From contig CAXAMN010021573.1 in the NCBI GenBank assembly GCA_963970005.1, forward strand, positions 1 through 64,000: a stretch of 64,000 nt of DNA, written 5' to 3'. Origin of the DNA: Durusdinium trenchii (taxonomy: Eukaryota; Sar; Dinophyceae; Suessiales; Symbiodiniaceae). Below the pieces are notes generated by a model. That model searched no databases. It had not been told where the DNA came from and saw nothing but the letters and a program-made list of their open reading frames with translations. A program made the translations under genes and the position numbers. Of the stretch, positions 1 through 12,209 are shown piece by piece (positions within the stretch are counted from its first letter, which is position 1; the number at the start of each line of letters is the position of its first letter).

Positions 1-1175
1 CGATATCTCGAAGGTGTGGACGGTGGGAGGACGTGGCTGAGAGGGGGGAGTGCTTCGCTGAGTGCTTGGGGAGTGACACCATGTTGCACCGGACCACGTT
101 CTTTTTTTTGTATTTTTCATGGACATGGTGTGAGAATAGCATTGCACAGGTTGATGAGCCTTTTCGACTTCTGTTGTATCCTGTTGAACGTGTGCTTTTT
201 CCTGCCTCGCATCCCAATCTTGAAAGCACTTGAGCATCGTAACGCTGCAGATGTCAAGACTCGTTCGATCACTTGAACAAGACCTTTCAGACTGCCAGGG
301 TCGCGCCGTCGGGCTGTGATATTTTGGGTGGCGATCGTGGATAGGGCACGAGGTGCAGACATCCACGAGAAGTCGAATGACGGAACTAGAGACGCTGAAG
401 CTGGAAACCCAGTCCCAGTCAGAAGCAGTTCTGGATGTTTCCACAGTCCCAACCACTTGCTATGTAAAGAATCTCAATGGCCGGAACATCCTTTTACTGC
501 TTGGAACTGGGGTTCCAGGTTCAGAGAGGTTTCACCATGCGACACCCAAAAGATCTGAAAAGGAGCATCCGCCAGGCTGACCACGTCAGATCCAGCGAAA
601 AGCTGTAGGGGGTCCAACCATCTCCTCAGAAGGTGGTTGAAGCCCAGAAGACGCTAGGTCCGCTAGGTACTGTAGACTCTTGATGGATATCCCCGCCCCA
701 GATGAAGAGCTCTTACAACCCCATGTGGGGCTTTGACTGAATCACTCATTCTACATTGCTTGGATGAAGTCCGCTTCTATCCTTCTCCAACCTTGGAAGT
801 CCGCAAGGCCGGGTGCCTTAGAAAGGGATCCCTTCAGACCATCCCTCTTCCCTGCTTTTTGGGTCTCAGACCAAACACGCGGAGTCCTCCCGTTTCCCCT
901 GCACCCCACCACCGGTTTCCGCAGGTTTCCGCAGCACCGACGGTTTCCCCTCCCGCCCGGGGGTGGGAGTGGTCGTTTCGGCCCCTTTTTTTTGTGTTTA
1001 GATCAAGCTGATCAACCCCTAATCATCCCGAAATATCATAGCTATACCATCCATCTCTGTCTGCACAGGACTATTATTGTGTATATTCACCTCACATAAC
1101 TGTTATAAGGCAGGAGTTCCAGCACTTCGCGACAAACAGAACCATGGACTTTCTCCCAAAACCTTCAAGTCTCAG
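1..1175. other. No supported gene; AT-richer non-coding sequence
   Basis: I see no convincing exon here. All reading frames are short and none shows the G/C-ending codon bias of the islands further on. Position 668-683 holds a fragment matching one arm of the foldback element at 16324-16410 (core TGTAGACTCTTGAT). Confidence 0.4.
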
Positions 1176-1374
1176 GTCCAACCGCCCGCGGTCGTCGAAC
1201 CACCGGCGGTCGCCGCCTACCGCGACAGCCAGGTGCTGCGTGAGTCGCCCGAGGCCGCTTTGGCGCTGCTGCAGATCTGCACCGCGGTCCGCGCCGTTGG
1301 TGTCGGTGGTCGGGGACGGTCGACCGGGATGGGGATGGGGATGAGTCCGGGTGTGGCGGATTTGGGAGGAGTCC
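1176..1374 (+). CDS. Candidate coding exon, unknown protein
   Basis: A GC-rich island begins right after an acceptor-like TCTCAG and reads in phase 0 as VQPPAVVEPPAVAAYRDSQ, then a helix-like stretch rich in Ala and Leu (ALALLQI). Most codons end in G or C. The frame stays open to a possible donor after GTCCAG at 1374, but earlier GT sites are also possible, so the 3' border is approximate. The proline- and valine-rich start and the following amphipathic segment match no family I recognise. Confidence 0.4.
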
Positions 1375-2096
1375 AGGTGGGCGCGGCTGGGGGGTGGTTT
1401 CTGTTTTTTCTGCTTTTTTCGCGGGCCAAGGGACACACCCTGTGTTTCTTTTTCTCCTGGTAATGGCCTCCAAAGGACTCACTTAGGGGGGGATCATGAG
1501 CATGTCCGTTCCTAGTTCATCTGAGATCCATAGACTTGGCCCCTTATACTCATGACATGGGAGGGTTGGAGGGGACGTGGTTCGATCGTTCCCTTTTCTT
1601 CCGGTCCGACGGCTTGGATGAGTTGGGTCATGTGGGGGTCATGTGTGCCCCGAAGGCTGCTTACTCCTCACGAGCCGGGGTGCAGGCGGCCATGCCATAT
1701 GAGACTGACCTTCCAAACAGGGCAAAAGATGAATCTGGACAGGTCTTGATAGATCAGATAGATCAGGATGTCCTATATAGGTCCCTTTGCTAACGTGAAC
1801 TGAACCAAACAGCAGGGGTCAAACCAACCCTGGTTCCCTTTGAGGCTGGAACGGGGTATTCGGAGTGTCTGGGTTGCAGCAAGAAGAGAATCCACGCGGG
1901 TTGCCAAGTTGTGGGATGTTTTGACTTTTAAGGGTCTGGACGTTCTTCCCTTGTGACCAAGATGCTCCAGCTGTTGGGTTTTCCCGCATTTTGGTCGGGT
2001 AACTGGCCACTCCTTTGCTCAGGACAAAGAGTCAGTCGGACGGTCCTGAGGTTCTTCCCTGTGACGCGCCAGCGTTCACCGGCCCAAAAGATCACG

Positions 2097-2279
2097 TTAC
2101 TGCCACTCCTCCGCACGCCGGATCGATCCCACCGCGGCCTCGAGCCGCCGCTCCCTCACATCCAGGAGCCAGAGTGCGAAAATGCGGGCTGGCATCCCTT
2201 GCCGACGCGGGCCGCCGGGTCGCAGACCGGGAGGTGGAGGTGGTCTAGATGGAGCGGCCGGGAAGTGGAAGATGAACAC
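2097..2279 (-). CDS. Candidate exon or short ORF, strand uncertain
   Basis: In this GC-rich island the minus-strand frame is the most protein-like: a proline-rich start, then MPARIFALWLLDVRERR and a stop, with mostly G/C-ending codons. A plus-strand reading from an acceptor-like CATCCAG at 2165 is also open. No family is recognised, and the strand cannot be settled from sequence alone. Confidence 0.25.
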   Translation of the reverse strand: MFIFHFPAAPSRPPPPPGLRPGGPRRQGMPARIFALWLLDVRERRLEAAVGSIRRAEEWQ

Positions 2280-2871
2280 AACACAGATGGTCTGCTTTGG
2301 AAGTTTCTTGCACTCGATCTACTTCAGGATGAATGAAGATCTGTCAAAAAGCACACATGTCTTTTCCGGCATGTTTCCTCGCGTGTTTCAGAATTCGTGC
2401 CTCTGGTGAGGTCCCTGGCTTCCTCAAGCTCTCTTGGATCTAGGGGTTTCTCAGTCGATCACATGTCGATCACCCTCTCTCAAGAGCTGGACACTTGCTG
2501 GTTCATCCATTGGATGCCCAAGCCTTCCAAGACCATGTTAAAAGTCGTTGGTTCTTGGTTCACACACTGTTTTTTTACTTTTTCTATTTTTTTCTGGATG
2601 TGTGTTTTGCCAGACTTCTGAAGCCACTCTTTTCTGGACTTCGAGGGGTGCTAGGAGAAGAACCCAGTGGAACACAAGAACACATGAGCACATCCGGGAT
2701 GTTGAAGTCTCAGTTTCCAGGCCTGCGCCTCTGATTTACCTATTACCCACCACTTCCTGTACCCTCCTCACCCAAATACTGTACCCATCTGTGCACTTCC
2801 ATGCACTCCCGAGATACCTAGGCATGATCATCGATTACCATAGATGTCATGGCCCGACCTCACTGCCCGAG

Positions 2872-2952
2872 GTGAGCTTCGCCGACCGGGATTGGAAGCA
2901 GAGAATCAGGCGGGCGGCGTGGGTGGGGCCGGGCGTCCCCCGTGGAGCGTAG
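2872..2952 (+). CDS. Candidate exon ending in a stop, unknown protein
   Basis: A short GC-rich frame reads EVSFADRDWKQRIRRAAW and then Val-Gly-Pro to a TAG stop at 2950-2952. The upstream border (CCCGAG before GTGAGC) is a weak acceptor. It could be the last exon of a gene or an exon read through into an intron. No domain is recognised. Confidence 0.25.
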   Translation: MSFADRDWKQRIRRAAWVGPGVPRGA

Positions 2953-3182
2953 CGGATGTTCTCGTCAAATAGTTTTTAAAACCGGATTCCGAGGCAGGAC
3001 GTAAACATGAATAGCACATGTTCGTCACGTAGAACATCATAGAACTATAATACAAAAGAACACAGGTCTTCCGTAAACTGTACTGGTTTCCACGAGAGTA
3101 CACAAAAATTGTGTATGCAAGTACACAGGTTGACACATCGGCCAGCTTTTCCACCTGAACATAAAGTGAGGCACAGGCGGAT

Positions 3183-3262
3183 GCTTGCTTGCCGGCTGGC
3201 TGGCTAGCTGGCTTGCCTTGCCTTGCCTTGCTTTGCTTTGCTTTGCTTGCTTGGTTGGCCTG
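3183..3262. repeat. Imperfect GGCTT/TTGCC short tandem repeat
   Basis: Units drift from GGCTG to TTGCC to TTGCT through about 80 bases, a simple-sequence array in non-coding DNA. Confidence 0.8.
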
Positions 3263-3647
3263 CCTTCAGTTTCCTTGGCTCTCCGAAGTTGGTTGGATGC
3301 GTAGTAGACGATGTCAAGTCATATAAGTGACCCTTTTCCCTTTGGCCAGAGCTTCATCAAGGTGACCTCAAACCGCCCATCCAAGCCGAAACCATCAAGA
3401 GAAGCAGACACCAATTGCTTCGAATTAGTTGCCACTTCAATCCCGAAGGCTTCTCACCTTCTCACCTTTCAGTTCGTCTTTCCTTTTTTGGACTCAGTTG
3501 ACGACCCGTGTGAAACCTGTGACTCATGGAGGGCGCGCTAGGTGGGCTCATGGACTACGTTGGACTGTTTCTTTAGGCTATGACCGCACCCAAAATGGAT
3601 GGTTGAATGGGGAGTACAGTCCACATCACAAGCAAGCATCCAAATGG

Positions 3648-3708
3648 GTGGACGTCACCGAGATCAACACTCGATCCCGCCGGGTCGCCGGTCGCGACGG
3701 TGGCCAGG
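3648..3708 (+). CDS. Candidate small exon, unknown protein
   Basis: A short island reads WVDVTEINTRSRRVAGRDGG with mostly G/C-ending codons and ends at GGCCAG. Borders are uncertain and no family is recognised. It lies just upstream of a family A repeat. Confidence 0.25.
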
Positions 3709-3718
3709 ACGCTCTTCA

Positions 3719-3835
3719 ATCCCATCCGATACATGGTGTCTCTTGGCGGGTATTGGGGATGTTTGGTATGCCTGAACACTGCATATATGGCATATACGTA
3801 TCCCATACATTGAGTGTCTGGGATAGGGTGGCGTG
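3719..3835. repeat. Foldback repeat, family A copy (diverged)
   Basis: The right part, ending TTGAGTGTCTGGGAT, resembles the arm of the better preserved copy at 7960-8052 (CATGGAGTGTCTGGG on one strand), and the left edge carries a loosely complementary CCCATCC...ATGGTGTCTC. This looks like an old copy of a small MITE-like element. Confidence 0.4.
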
Positions 3836-3999
3836 GCGCGTGTGGTGTGGCCAAGGGTCACCACGAGACGAGGAAACATGTCGACGCCTGCCAGAATGCG
3901 GTGAATCCACGGTAGCCGGCCTGGTTTCCTCGGTGAATCCATCGCTTCGCTTTGACCTCCACCAGCTGGTCCATCGAAGCACCACGTAACTCGTGCCAT

Positions 4000-6060
4000 G
4001 GTTTCTACTTCGAGGCTTGCTCTTGAAATCTGTTGAATCAGCCCTTGCGAGAGGCGAAGTCTCTCTTTTTTTCAGAGGTCTTCAGTGACCTCATTGTAGG
4101 AAGAAGCGTCTCTAAGGACCTTCTATGTGAATGAGACCACATGGAGGTTCGATTCCAACCGCTTCGAGGCACAGCGTCGTGTGCGTTTGCCCACCACAGG
4201 GCCGGAGGGCGCACCGGATGGGCAAAGTCTTTTGTTTTACCTTGTTCCAACAGCATTTTGCCCTCTTTTTTGGGCCAATCTTTTTATATTATATTTTTTA
4301 AAAATAGACTTCATTTTTGGCCGGGCCGAGTGGCTTGGGATTCAGAGGACCCGTTTATCATCACAAAGTTGGCAGGTGATTCAACTATTCTCCGCAGTTT
4401 GATCCACCTGAAGACTAACACTGACCTGAGAATTCGAATGATTAGATTAGACTATTAGACACCTTTTTTCTTTGAAGTGACCTCTGGTCCGTAGGGTCCT
4501 ACTCAGTGACCTGTTTTACTGGGTGGAAACACCCAGGGTGACTTTGAAGAAGCTGACAGGAGGGCGAAGATCAAGATGCACTCTACTGTAATACTTTTCG
4601 CCTATACAATGCTTGGCTTCTGCGCCCCCCCAAGCCAAGGAGCTGCGTTTTTCACAAGCAAGACCAGGAAGGGCCAGCAGGATGTCTCAGCATGATTGAC
4701 ACCTGAGTCATAGACAGATCCACAAATTACCAGGATCGAACGACCATTAGTAGCCTTGAGTTCCAAAACACAAGAATTCCGGCGACCGGCTGGGAGCGAT
4801 CCAGGGGAGACGGGAGATGGTCAGGGGAGAGATAGAGATCCCCCCCGCCCGGAGACCCACCCAAACCAGCCAGCGGCCGACCCAAACCATGGACCTTCTT
4901 CCGTAGATGTAGAATAAGTCATTTATATCATAGAATATCGTTAGTGCCAATCATGCTGAAATTGGAATGTGTTTTAGAGTTGTACAATTCCAAGTTCCCA
5001 AACCATGTTCCCTCCCGGCCTATTTCCACCCACCCCCATGGATGCTCATTGATCAGCCCGCGTTGCCAGCACCCTCCGTGGCACAAGTACATTACGACGC
5101 TTGGTGTGTGGAATATGGCGGATATGAGCTGCAATACACTGCATACAGTTGGCTTTGTGTGGGGCTCCATCCATCTTTCCAACATTTTCCAACTTTCCAT
5201 CCGAGTAACCTGCCCTTACGTTCGAAGAAACACACAACACACCAACCGTTGGACGTTTAGACGCTTCCAGCCTCCACCCCGGACCCGGAATACAGGTCGT
5301 TGGTGGACCCACCCAAAACACTCCACGTGTCCGGCCCCCGTTCAGAAGCCTCAAACCTTTGGCCCCAAACCAGCCGCCGGCGACTTGGAAGACTGAAGGA
5401 ACAACTGCAGGTCAGCATCCGGTGAACTGGTTCGGCTCTCTGAGCTGATTGAGAGATATTGAGAGTCCGGTCTTTAGGCTTCGGCCACAAACATGGAAGC
5501 CGGCACCTGGCAAGTTGATGTGACAAGTCCTTTGAGCCATTTGAGCCTCACTGGATCCATTTCTCTTTCCAAACATCAACTAGTCTGTTGCTTTTTGCAT
5601 CTTCCACAGAGCGTCAATCAGATTCAACCCAAGACTCAGCCACTGGCAGCTGGGACAAAACATGGCTTGGCTCTGAGAGTCTGAGCACGTCTTGGGGGGC
5701 GGATCCGGTCGCTGCATGGATTGCGCCGGGTGGGTGGCCATCGGACGAGACGGTTTTCATCCACAAATACGGGGAATCATGTGAATTAGGCCTATTGGAG
5801 AGGTGTTCCTTTTTCCTGCAAGATTCCAGACCACCCCAGTTGCAGGGTCTACAAAAATACTGTATAGTTATATCTACAAACATACAGTGAATAGTTGGTA
5901 TAATGGTATACACATACCATGACAATCCAATTATCATCCAGTTAATAGCATCATTATGATCAATCATGTAGTGTAACACTATGATATAGAATATCCATTT
6001 GTATATTCTACACACCGCCCGCCCGGTCCCGGGGACGTCCCTCACCACACCGAGGGATCG
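4000..6060. other. Long stretch without a convincing gene
   Basis: No frame here shows both codon bias and splice-like borders. Small GC patches at about 4800-4890 and 5240-5400 have open frames but several equally good readings, so I do not call them. Confidence 0.35.
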
Positions 6061-6063
6061 CAG

Positions 6064-6130
6064 CTTTGGTCGCCCGGTCCTGGACGCCGAGATCCGGGTG
6101 TGCTACGTCCGGGGGCCCCGGGGTGGAGTC
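6064..6130 (+). CDS. Candidate exon, unknown protein
   Basis: After an acceptor-like GATCGCAG the phase-1 reading is FGRPVLDAEIRVCYVRGP, with mostly G/C-ending codons. The 3' border is unclear because the frame runs on to a stop shortly after. The core looks like two short beta strands, but no family is recognised. Confidence 0.3.
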
Positions 6131-7106
6131 TGGCCGTGCGGAGTGGGGCCAGGTGGTGTCTGAAGGGCTCAGGGAGCGGCAGGGATGGCACATGGGCTGC
6201 ACAGGGATGGGCACCACCTTGATGGAAGACTCCGAATGGCGGCTGTGAAAGGCCGAACTCGGCCCCTTGGAAGGGTGGATCTCAATTGGAGAAATCTGGC
6301 CTCTACCAGGTTAGGGTTTTCAAACATGGTCCAAACCATTATTTTCTTGTGAACATCAAGTTCTTGTTTTTGGGTAGGGTGGCGCGTGGTGCAGCCGCCG
6401 TGGACGGCAAGTCCCAAGTTTGAAGCACATTCGACTATGACTACCATGGCGAAGAAAACGTGCACGTATCATGACTCATATCCTGACAAAACACCAGGGT
6501 TGAGGTTCCCCACGGCTGCCTCACCTCATAAGTTGTTTGTCGCTGACAGGCGGCTTTCAGGCAAAACCTGCAGGAATGATGAAGTATGATAGATGTTCGA
6601 AAACCTGGACATGGGCATATCATTGCAATCCCAGGGATCCAGTGCAAACCTTCCAAGCTCGATCTACTGGGATTTTTTCCAACAGCTAACAAGTTCGTCC
6701 AGGTTTCTCATCGTCTATCTCAACCTAAGCCTATCCCTCAAAAAGGCGGCTTTTTTACCTGATGGTTTTTCGGGGTTTTCGGTTCATTCCTGGGTGAATC
6801 CCCGAAACCTGCGGGGACGATGGTTTGATTTCTTTGCCCGGCAAACGCCTGTTTTTGTCCACCAACGCCTGCGATGATGGGGGGCCGTTTGCGGCCAGAA
6901 GCTGAGCGCTTCAGCGCTCCGACCGGCGAAGGGCTCCGTGTCCATCGGTGTCCGCGTTCCCATGCTACTCCAGTCACGGAGTCACGTAAAGCCGCAGGAC
7001 GCCCCCCCTCAGACCCACTGAAAACAACAGGTGGGTGCATCCTTTTCTAAGGGCAGCGCCCAACGAAGATTCCTTCGCCCAGAGTCGAGCACGTGTTCGC
7101 CCTCAG

Positions 7107-7152
7107 GTGGAAGATCTCCTTTGTGCTGAAGCGGGAGACCCAGAAATCACAG
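7107..7152 (+). CDS. Candidate micro-exon, unknown protein
   Basis: A 46-base segment is framed by an acceptor-like CCCTCAG and the donor-like ACAG|GTATAT. In phase 0 it reads VEDLLCAEAGDPEIT and leaves one base for the next codon. Both borders fit a spliced exon. Function unknown. Confidence 0.4.
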
Positions 7153-7321
7153 GTATATATGATCACGAATGAAGCAGCTCTTGTACTGGTTCGGGATAGT
7201 TCAAAATTTTCCAGTTTGCGACTGGAAGGTACAGGTCTTTTGGAGGCATACTGTAATACCTGTTACAACATTTACAACTGGCACAGCCCAAGAAACTGAC
7301 CGGACCCTATCTTTCCAAGAC

Positions 7322-7395
7322 CGATTCAAAGAGCTCGTTCGACCTGGTTTTGTAGTGTAAAATCCTGGTAAAACAATGTAAAAACAGCTGGTTCT
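7322..7395 (+). repeat. Family B dispersed repeat copy
   Basis: Contains TTTTGTAGTGTAAAATCC followed by TGGTAAAACAATG. The same core recurs at 28262-28345, 30013-30100 and 30812-30905 and in reverse at 54985-55055, marking a short dispersed element. Confidence 0.55.
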
Positions 7396-7959
7396 TCACT
7401 GACACCCATGATATATACATTTAAATCAATGGGCCAGGAAGCCAAACGGGCAGAGGTTACTTGCTTATTGAGGGAGTCCCTTGATGCTCTCAAGATGCTT
7501 CGGCATTCATTCGCTCGTTCTAGGCTATAAGGTTTGCTCGCAAAGATGCCCAAGAATTCGAAAAGGGAGTGGCCACAACTTTACCATTAGACCTTTGTTT
7601 GTATGGTTTAAGATACCGATTTTGGCTTGAAAGTTCACATAATGTCCTGGTTTTGGCATCCAATTTTTACATATTTTTACAATTTTCCACTGTTCAACCT
7701 GAACGCGTTTTATTCCACACATGAATTCTGTCACATGCCAAAGGTGCACCTTCGGTGCTTTGCTTGGGACTTCCAGAAAGAAGTGCTATTATGTTTCGTT
7801 CGATGCTCTGCCCGGGCGGTGTTCGGGCTCAAGCACACACCACTGGAACCCAGGGCATGTTCGCCAGAACGATTGAAGGGTAGCAGATCGACCCTCCGTG
7901 TTGCCGGTGGAGCATCTTTGGATCCCCAGACCATTGAAGGGTAGCAGATGGGTTTGTTT

Positions 7960-8052
7960 CCCAGACACTCCATGTATGCCATATATGCCTACATTGGGGT
8001 GGTTTGAGGGGTCAATGTAGGTACATATGGCAGTCCCATGGAGTGTCATGGG
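7960..8052. repeat. Foldback (MITE-like) element, family A, best copy
   Basis: Left arm CCCAGACACTCCATG... and right arm ...CATGGAGTGTCATGGG are inverted copies extending about 38 bases inward to CTACATTGG / CAATGTAG around a short loop. No coding capacity. Diverged or half copies lie at 3719-3835, 17668-17735, 22600-22665 and 58790-58847. Confidence 0.7.
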
Positions 8053-8511
8053 TTTTAACATAGGAAGATCTCCCAGGCAACGATACTTGTGGCTGCCACG
8101 AATACCTATCGCCACACCCAGATAGGTTGGGCCCGTCCGCACTGACCTTGTAACAGGACCTGTAAACAAGGCCTTTACTATTTTTGAACTGTCGGCCTGC
8201 AACGAAAAAACCATCATCATCCACTGTTACAGGCAGGATAGACCCCAGAGATAGGAGCCTGTGCCTTGGCACTGAGGAGCGCCGAAACGAGGAACTCGTC
8301 GACGGGGTCTCGGGGTCTGGCCGCAACTCCGGTTTCCCCAGTCCCAACCAGAAACAGTTCTGATTGTTCCACTGTGGCGATCTTTTCGATCCTTTACATG
8401 AAAAGTGGCTGGGACTGGGGGAGTTCCATCTAGAACTGCTTCTGGTTTGGTCTTCCCACGTTTCCCAGGTTGGTTTCGGAACTCCAAGTCATGCACCGGT
8501 CACCGCTTCAG

Positions 8512-8785
8512 AAGCCCGAGCCGGTGCGGCCGCGCCGCGGCCGAGCACCTCCAGGTCTTTGGCGCCATGACCACCGAGGAGAACGTGGCCTCCGACAGCG
8601 TCGCGGAAGACGACCTCATTCGCCCCTCGGAGGAACGGTTGGCAGAGGCGGAGGGAGGTTGGAAGGACGGGAGTCGACGAGGTTCGACTGGACCGAAGAG
8701 AGGGAGGAAGACTAGGAAGACCTGGTTGGAGGGTTTGGAGGGTTTGGGCCGGACCATGGGTGCGAAGAAACCATCTAGAATCTAG
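8512..8785 (+). CDS. Candidate exon with acidic then basic tail, unknown protein
   Basis: The island starts after CGCTTCAG in phase 2 and reads AAAEHLQVFGAMTTEENVAS, then an acidic stretch (AEDDL...EERLAEAEGG), then a Lys/Arg-rich end (KRGRKTRKT) and a stop at 8785. Most codons end in G or C. An acidic-to-basic layout is common in low-complexity tails of nuclear or RNA-binding proteins, but that is only a guess. The frame may have passed a true donor before the stop. Confidence 0.45.
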
Positions 8786-9714
8786 ATCAATGAGCAGCAA
8801 ACTCGTGTGGTCAGTTCACCTCCCAGTAGTAGTGGTAGTGCTCCAAGTTTTTGCCATGCGTTTTCTTGCGGGATTGTTGGCCACTTCAAAACCTTCTACC
8901 GACACCACATTGTATGTTATCAAAGTATACGTGTAGATATTGTGGTGTGTGACAGCTAAATGGGTTCCTCGTGTAGCAATGCTACAACAAGAGAAGACTG
9001 GCCTTCCACGTGCGAAGACTGGCAGGGGAGATGTGTCAGCTTCACCGTGGCGGTGCGAGAATCACTTTTCACCGAGATCGCGGACATGTTCGAGTCGATA
9101 CAAAGATAGCTTCGGTGGAGCACCGAGAGCTTCAGAGTAGCTACCGATCAGGGCAGGGCATCCGCTCCTTCCGGATGCGAAGCACGGACAGCCGGCTGTC
9201 CGCGATGGACCGAGGTGGAAGGGGTCAGTCACGTGGTCCCCGGTCCCATGAATATGAAAGCCTCACCTTGGTGCCATCGATCCATGCAGCATCCAGTGGT
9301 AGGATGCATCAAACAGATGGACTGTGAGAGTTCCTTCTTTCAAGCCCCAGGCTCCGAGGCTTCGCATTTCGGCCACATGTGGGCGTGCCGCAATGTGGTC
9401 GACCTCTGGAGACTTGAGAAGACAAAACATCTGAGAGTTCTTTCTCTAATTCACAAGCCTGTTGATGATGAATCCTGAGACTCCTTCAATCCTTTCAGAG
9501 GGCTTCACATCACAAACGCACAGTTCTTTACAAGCTCGATGAAGTGACGTGAAGGGCCTACACGGACGGAAGCAGACCTGAAGCGTAAAAATGGTCCCCT
9601 CTGGAAGACCATGGTCTTTTAGAATTTCACAGAAATTCTTTACTACCTCTCGCGCGGAGGCACCGACTCATGTGACTAAAACTGTGAGTTTTTCTGTGTG
9701 TTGCCCTACCACAG

Positions 9715-9996
9715 ATGGAGTTCAACCAAATTCCCCCCGACTTTTCGGGTGCGAGACTACCCCTTCCATCGATCCTGGAGAGCGGCTGGAGACGGCTGGA
9801 GACTACCACCGATCCGCCCCTCCGCCGGTCCCGCTGGGACCGAACGGGAGTGGACAGGTGCTGCGGTGAGGCATGTCTTCTGGAACGGTTGCTGCAGGGT
9901 GGACCTGTCAGGTCCTCAGGTCGGAGAGTACCACGCGAGCGGTTGAGCGGTTGTACCGCGGTGACCTTTGTTGATGATCTGGAACGCTTTGTATAG
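9715..9996 (+). CDS. Candidate exon, 93 codons, unknown protein
   Basis: Directly after an acceptor-like CTACCACAG the frame opens with ATG GAG (MEFNQIPPDFSGARLPLP) and runs 93 codons to a stop, ending TAVTFVDDLERFV. It stays open with a bias to G/C-ending codons. It could be a first-to-last exon, a terminal exon, or an exon plus intron read-through. No domain is recognised; Arg and Trp are frequent in the middle. Confidence 0.45.
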   Translation: MEFNQIPPDFSGARLPLPSILESGWRRLETTTDPPLRRSRWDRTGVDRCCGEACLLERLLQGGPVRSSGRRVPRERLSGCTAVTFVDDLERFV

Positions 9997-10875
9997 TGAT
10001 GGATGAATCCGTGATCACCGTTTCTTTTTCTTTTGGGAGGAGGAAGCTTCATTCACTTCTTAGAGGGTTTGCTCACCAGCTTCTTATCTGGGTCAATTGG
10101 TCAATCCATTCATGTGTGTGACCACTTGAAGTTTGGGATCCCCCGCTATCGTTGGGTTTGGTGCATCCTCAGTTTTCGTTCTTTTCGATTAGCAAGTTGG
10201 ATCTCGAGAAAGACACACGAGGTTCCTTGCATCAGAGGATCGTGGGTGTAGCTGGTTTAACAACCTCAGTGTTCAATCCATACTGAGAAACCCAGAGCCG
10301 CCCGGACGGCCAGGATGGCACTAGCCTTTCAAGGGAAACAGGAACTGTTTGCTAGTCTTTGCTCAGGAGGGAGCGCTTCGGAACTCACAGGTTTCCACAT
10401 CCCCCCAACGCCTACAGCGAGCCGTCCGGAGCGATTCCTCACCCGGTGTGGAGCGCAGCGATCCACATCCCTCACCCTGCACTGGAAGTCTGGCTCCGAG
10501 GTTGGGCAGAGGTCTGGCTCCACCCTGCTGTGACAGAGAGTCCGTCAAAGAACCATCGATGTGCCAAAAAGAAACCACGTGGATCTCCAAGAAATGGCCA
10601 TCGAATTCATCGAATCTGAATCCGCTGACATCACACTCGGTTTGATTGAGATCCTCCCCACGGGTTGCCTGGACAACCCCGCGCCCTACTGATTTGATCT
10701 TATTTGATGCTCTGAAATGGGACACTGGAAGCACCAATTCGGGTGCTTTCCTCCGTTTCTGGACCTAAGAACCTCCCCGAGTTTGGGGCCGGCCTTCGGC
10801 CGTTCCGCCTCTCCAACCGCCGCCTCTCCGGTGCTCCCCTGCTGTCCTCGTCCCCTGCTGTCCTCATCCTCCCAG

Positions 10876-11005
10876 GACGACGGTGCTGTTGAACTTCTGG
10901 GGCCTAGGCTTGCTGATCGCCGAAGAGGCGGCGAACGGTCGGTCCGCGGGTGGTCGGTCGGCCGGTGGGACGGTGGACCGTAAGAGGTGGGAGAGGAACC
11001 GATGA
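10876..11005 (+). CDS. Candidate terminal exon with a hydrophobic segment
   Basis: After the acceptor CCTCCCAG the phase-2 reading gives TTVLLNFWGLGLLIAEEA, then a Gly/Ser/Arg tail ending KRWERNR and TGA. About 35 of 42 codons end in G or C, which favours this frame over two other open frames. The first half is hydrophobic enough for a membrane-associated helix. Family unknown. Confidence 0.4.
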
Positions 11006-11077
11006 GGAAGCATCGAGGAACCTGCTTTGGACGCTGTAAAGAAGCGGGGGCGGGTGTGTTGAGCGAGGTGCGTGGCG

Positions 11078-11094
11078 TTTTTTTTTTTTTTTTT
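11078..11094. repeat. Poly-T run
   Basis: A run of 17 T follows GTGGCG. It is a likely site of sequencing length error. Confidence 0.9.
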
Positions 11095-11923
11095 GTGAGG
11101 TGTAAGAGGGTTTGATAGATGATGTGGTAGATGATGTTATTTAGATGATGGTAGTGAGCTTGCATGTGTTATTGATTGTTATTGTGTCTTCTTTTTTACA
11201 ACTAGGTTGACATAGCTGAACTAGTCACAACCCTTGAATTCACTACTGTTGATGGACAGAAACTGCACCTGGGAGCTACTATAAAAGGAAGAATTCATGC
11301 ACATGCAAGGGCCAACCAGGAGGGCCAAGACTTCACAGTAATGCAAGACTTCACAGCTAGATGAGCAAGACTTTACATGTTTGTGGTTGCATGGACCGGT
11401 AGTCAGGTACGAACGCACCCAGTTTCTACGATCGAGTCCCCTCGTCGAGTCTCCCCGGTTGCATCGTTGGATGTTTGGCCGCACGGCAGGCTGTGTGAGG
11501 TAGTCAGGCGCCTGAATCGTTCGAGCCAGATCTTCAATCTAGCTCTTCTACATGCATCGTGTCCCCTTCATCCCACTCGCATCATTGTATTTGGACTATT
11601 TTGGACTTGTGACTTAAAGAGCCTGAATTCAAGAGACAAGTCAGTCTAGTGACGTCAACATAGACCGAAACATCGTCTCGAACAATGTGTTTCCATCTAT
11701 TTGATAGACCACTACACGTGATTCAGAACGACTACAAGCCGGTAGAACCAGCGTGCATGAGGCCAAATCAAAGGACCCAGGCATCTACTGTAATTAGTTG
11801 GGTTTTGGCAAACCAAAGCCAAAGCTGCAACGTAACCACCACCTTTTCATCCAAGGCGTCACCCACCGAACCATACTACCAACAGACACTGAGACACCGC
11901 TGACCAGGTCCAGAAAACACGCC

Positions 11924-12209
11924 ATGTCCGGCACTTCGACCAGAACCTCCCACAGTCACCGACACCGATTCGAACTTGGACCTTCGGGTCCTCCGGGTTC
12001 GATGTCGCCCCCGGGTCGGGTCGGTGGTCGGCCGATGCAGGTGCTCATGTATGACGGCGATGCGGCCGGAGGGAACTTCGGGCCGGGGCGTCCCAGGGGG
12101 CCGGGCGCCGGGCGCGAGACGCTCGTGCGCCGAAGGGCGAACGGCCGCGTGGTGTGCGTTCGATCCTTTTCCAGCAGATGCAGCGAAGTGAAATGCCGCG
12201 AATCTCTAT
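11924..12209 (+). CDS. Candidate exon, Gly/Arg-rich, unknown protein
   Basis: The frame starting near ATGTCCGGCACTTCG is open for about 95 codons with strong G/C third-position bias. It contains MQVLMYDGDAAGGNFGPGRP and then an Arg-rich stretch (LVRRRANGRVVCVR). A competing frame has a good donor after GATGCAG at 12038, so the true exon may be shorter. Function unknown. Confidence 0.35.

Noticed and set aside
4141..4160. GGTTCGATTCC resembling a tRNA B box
   Set aside because: No paired acceptor or anticodon stem around it.
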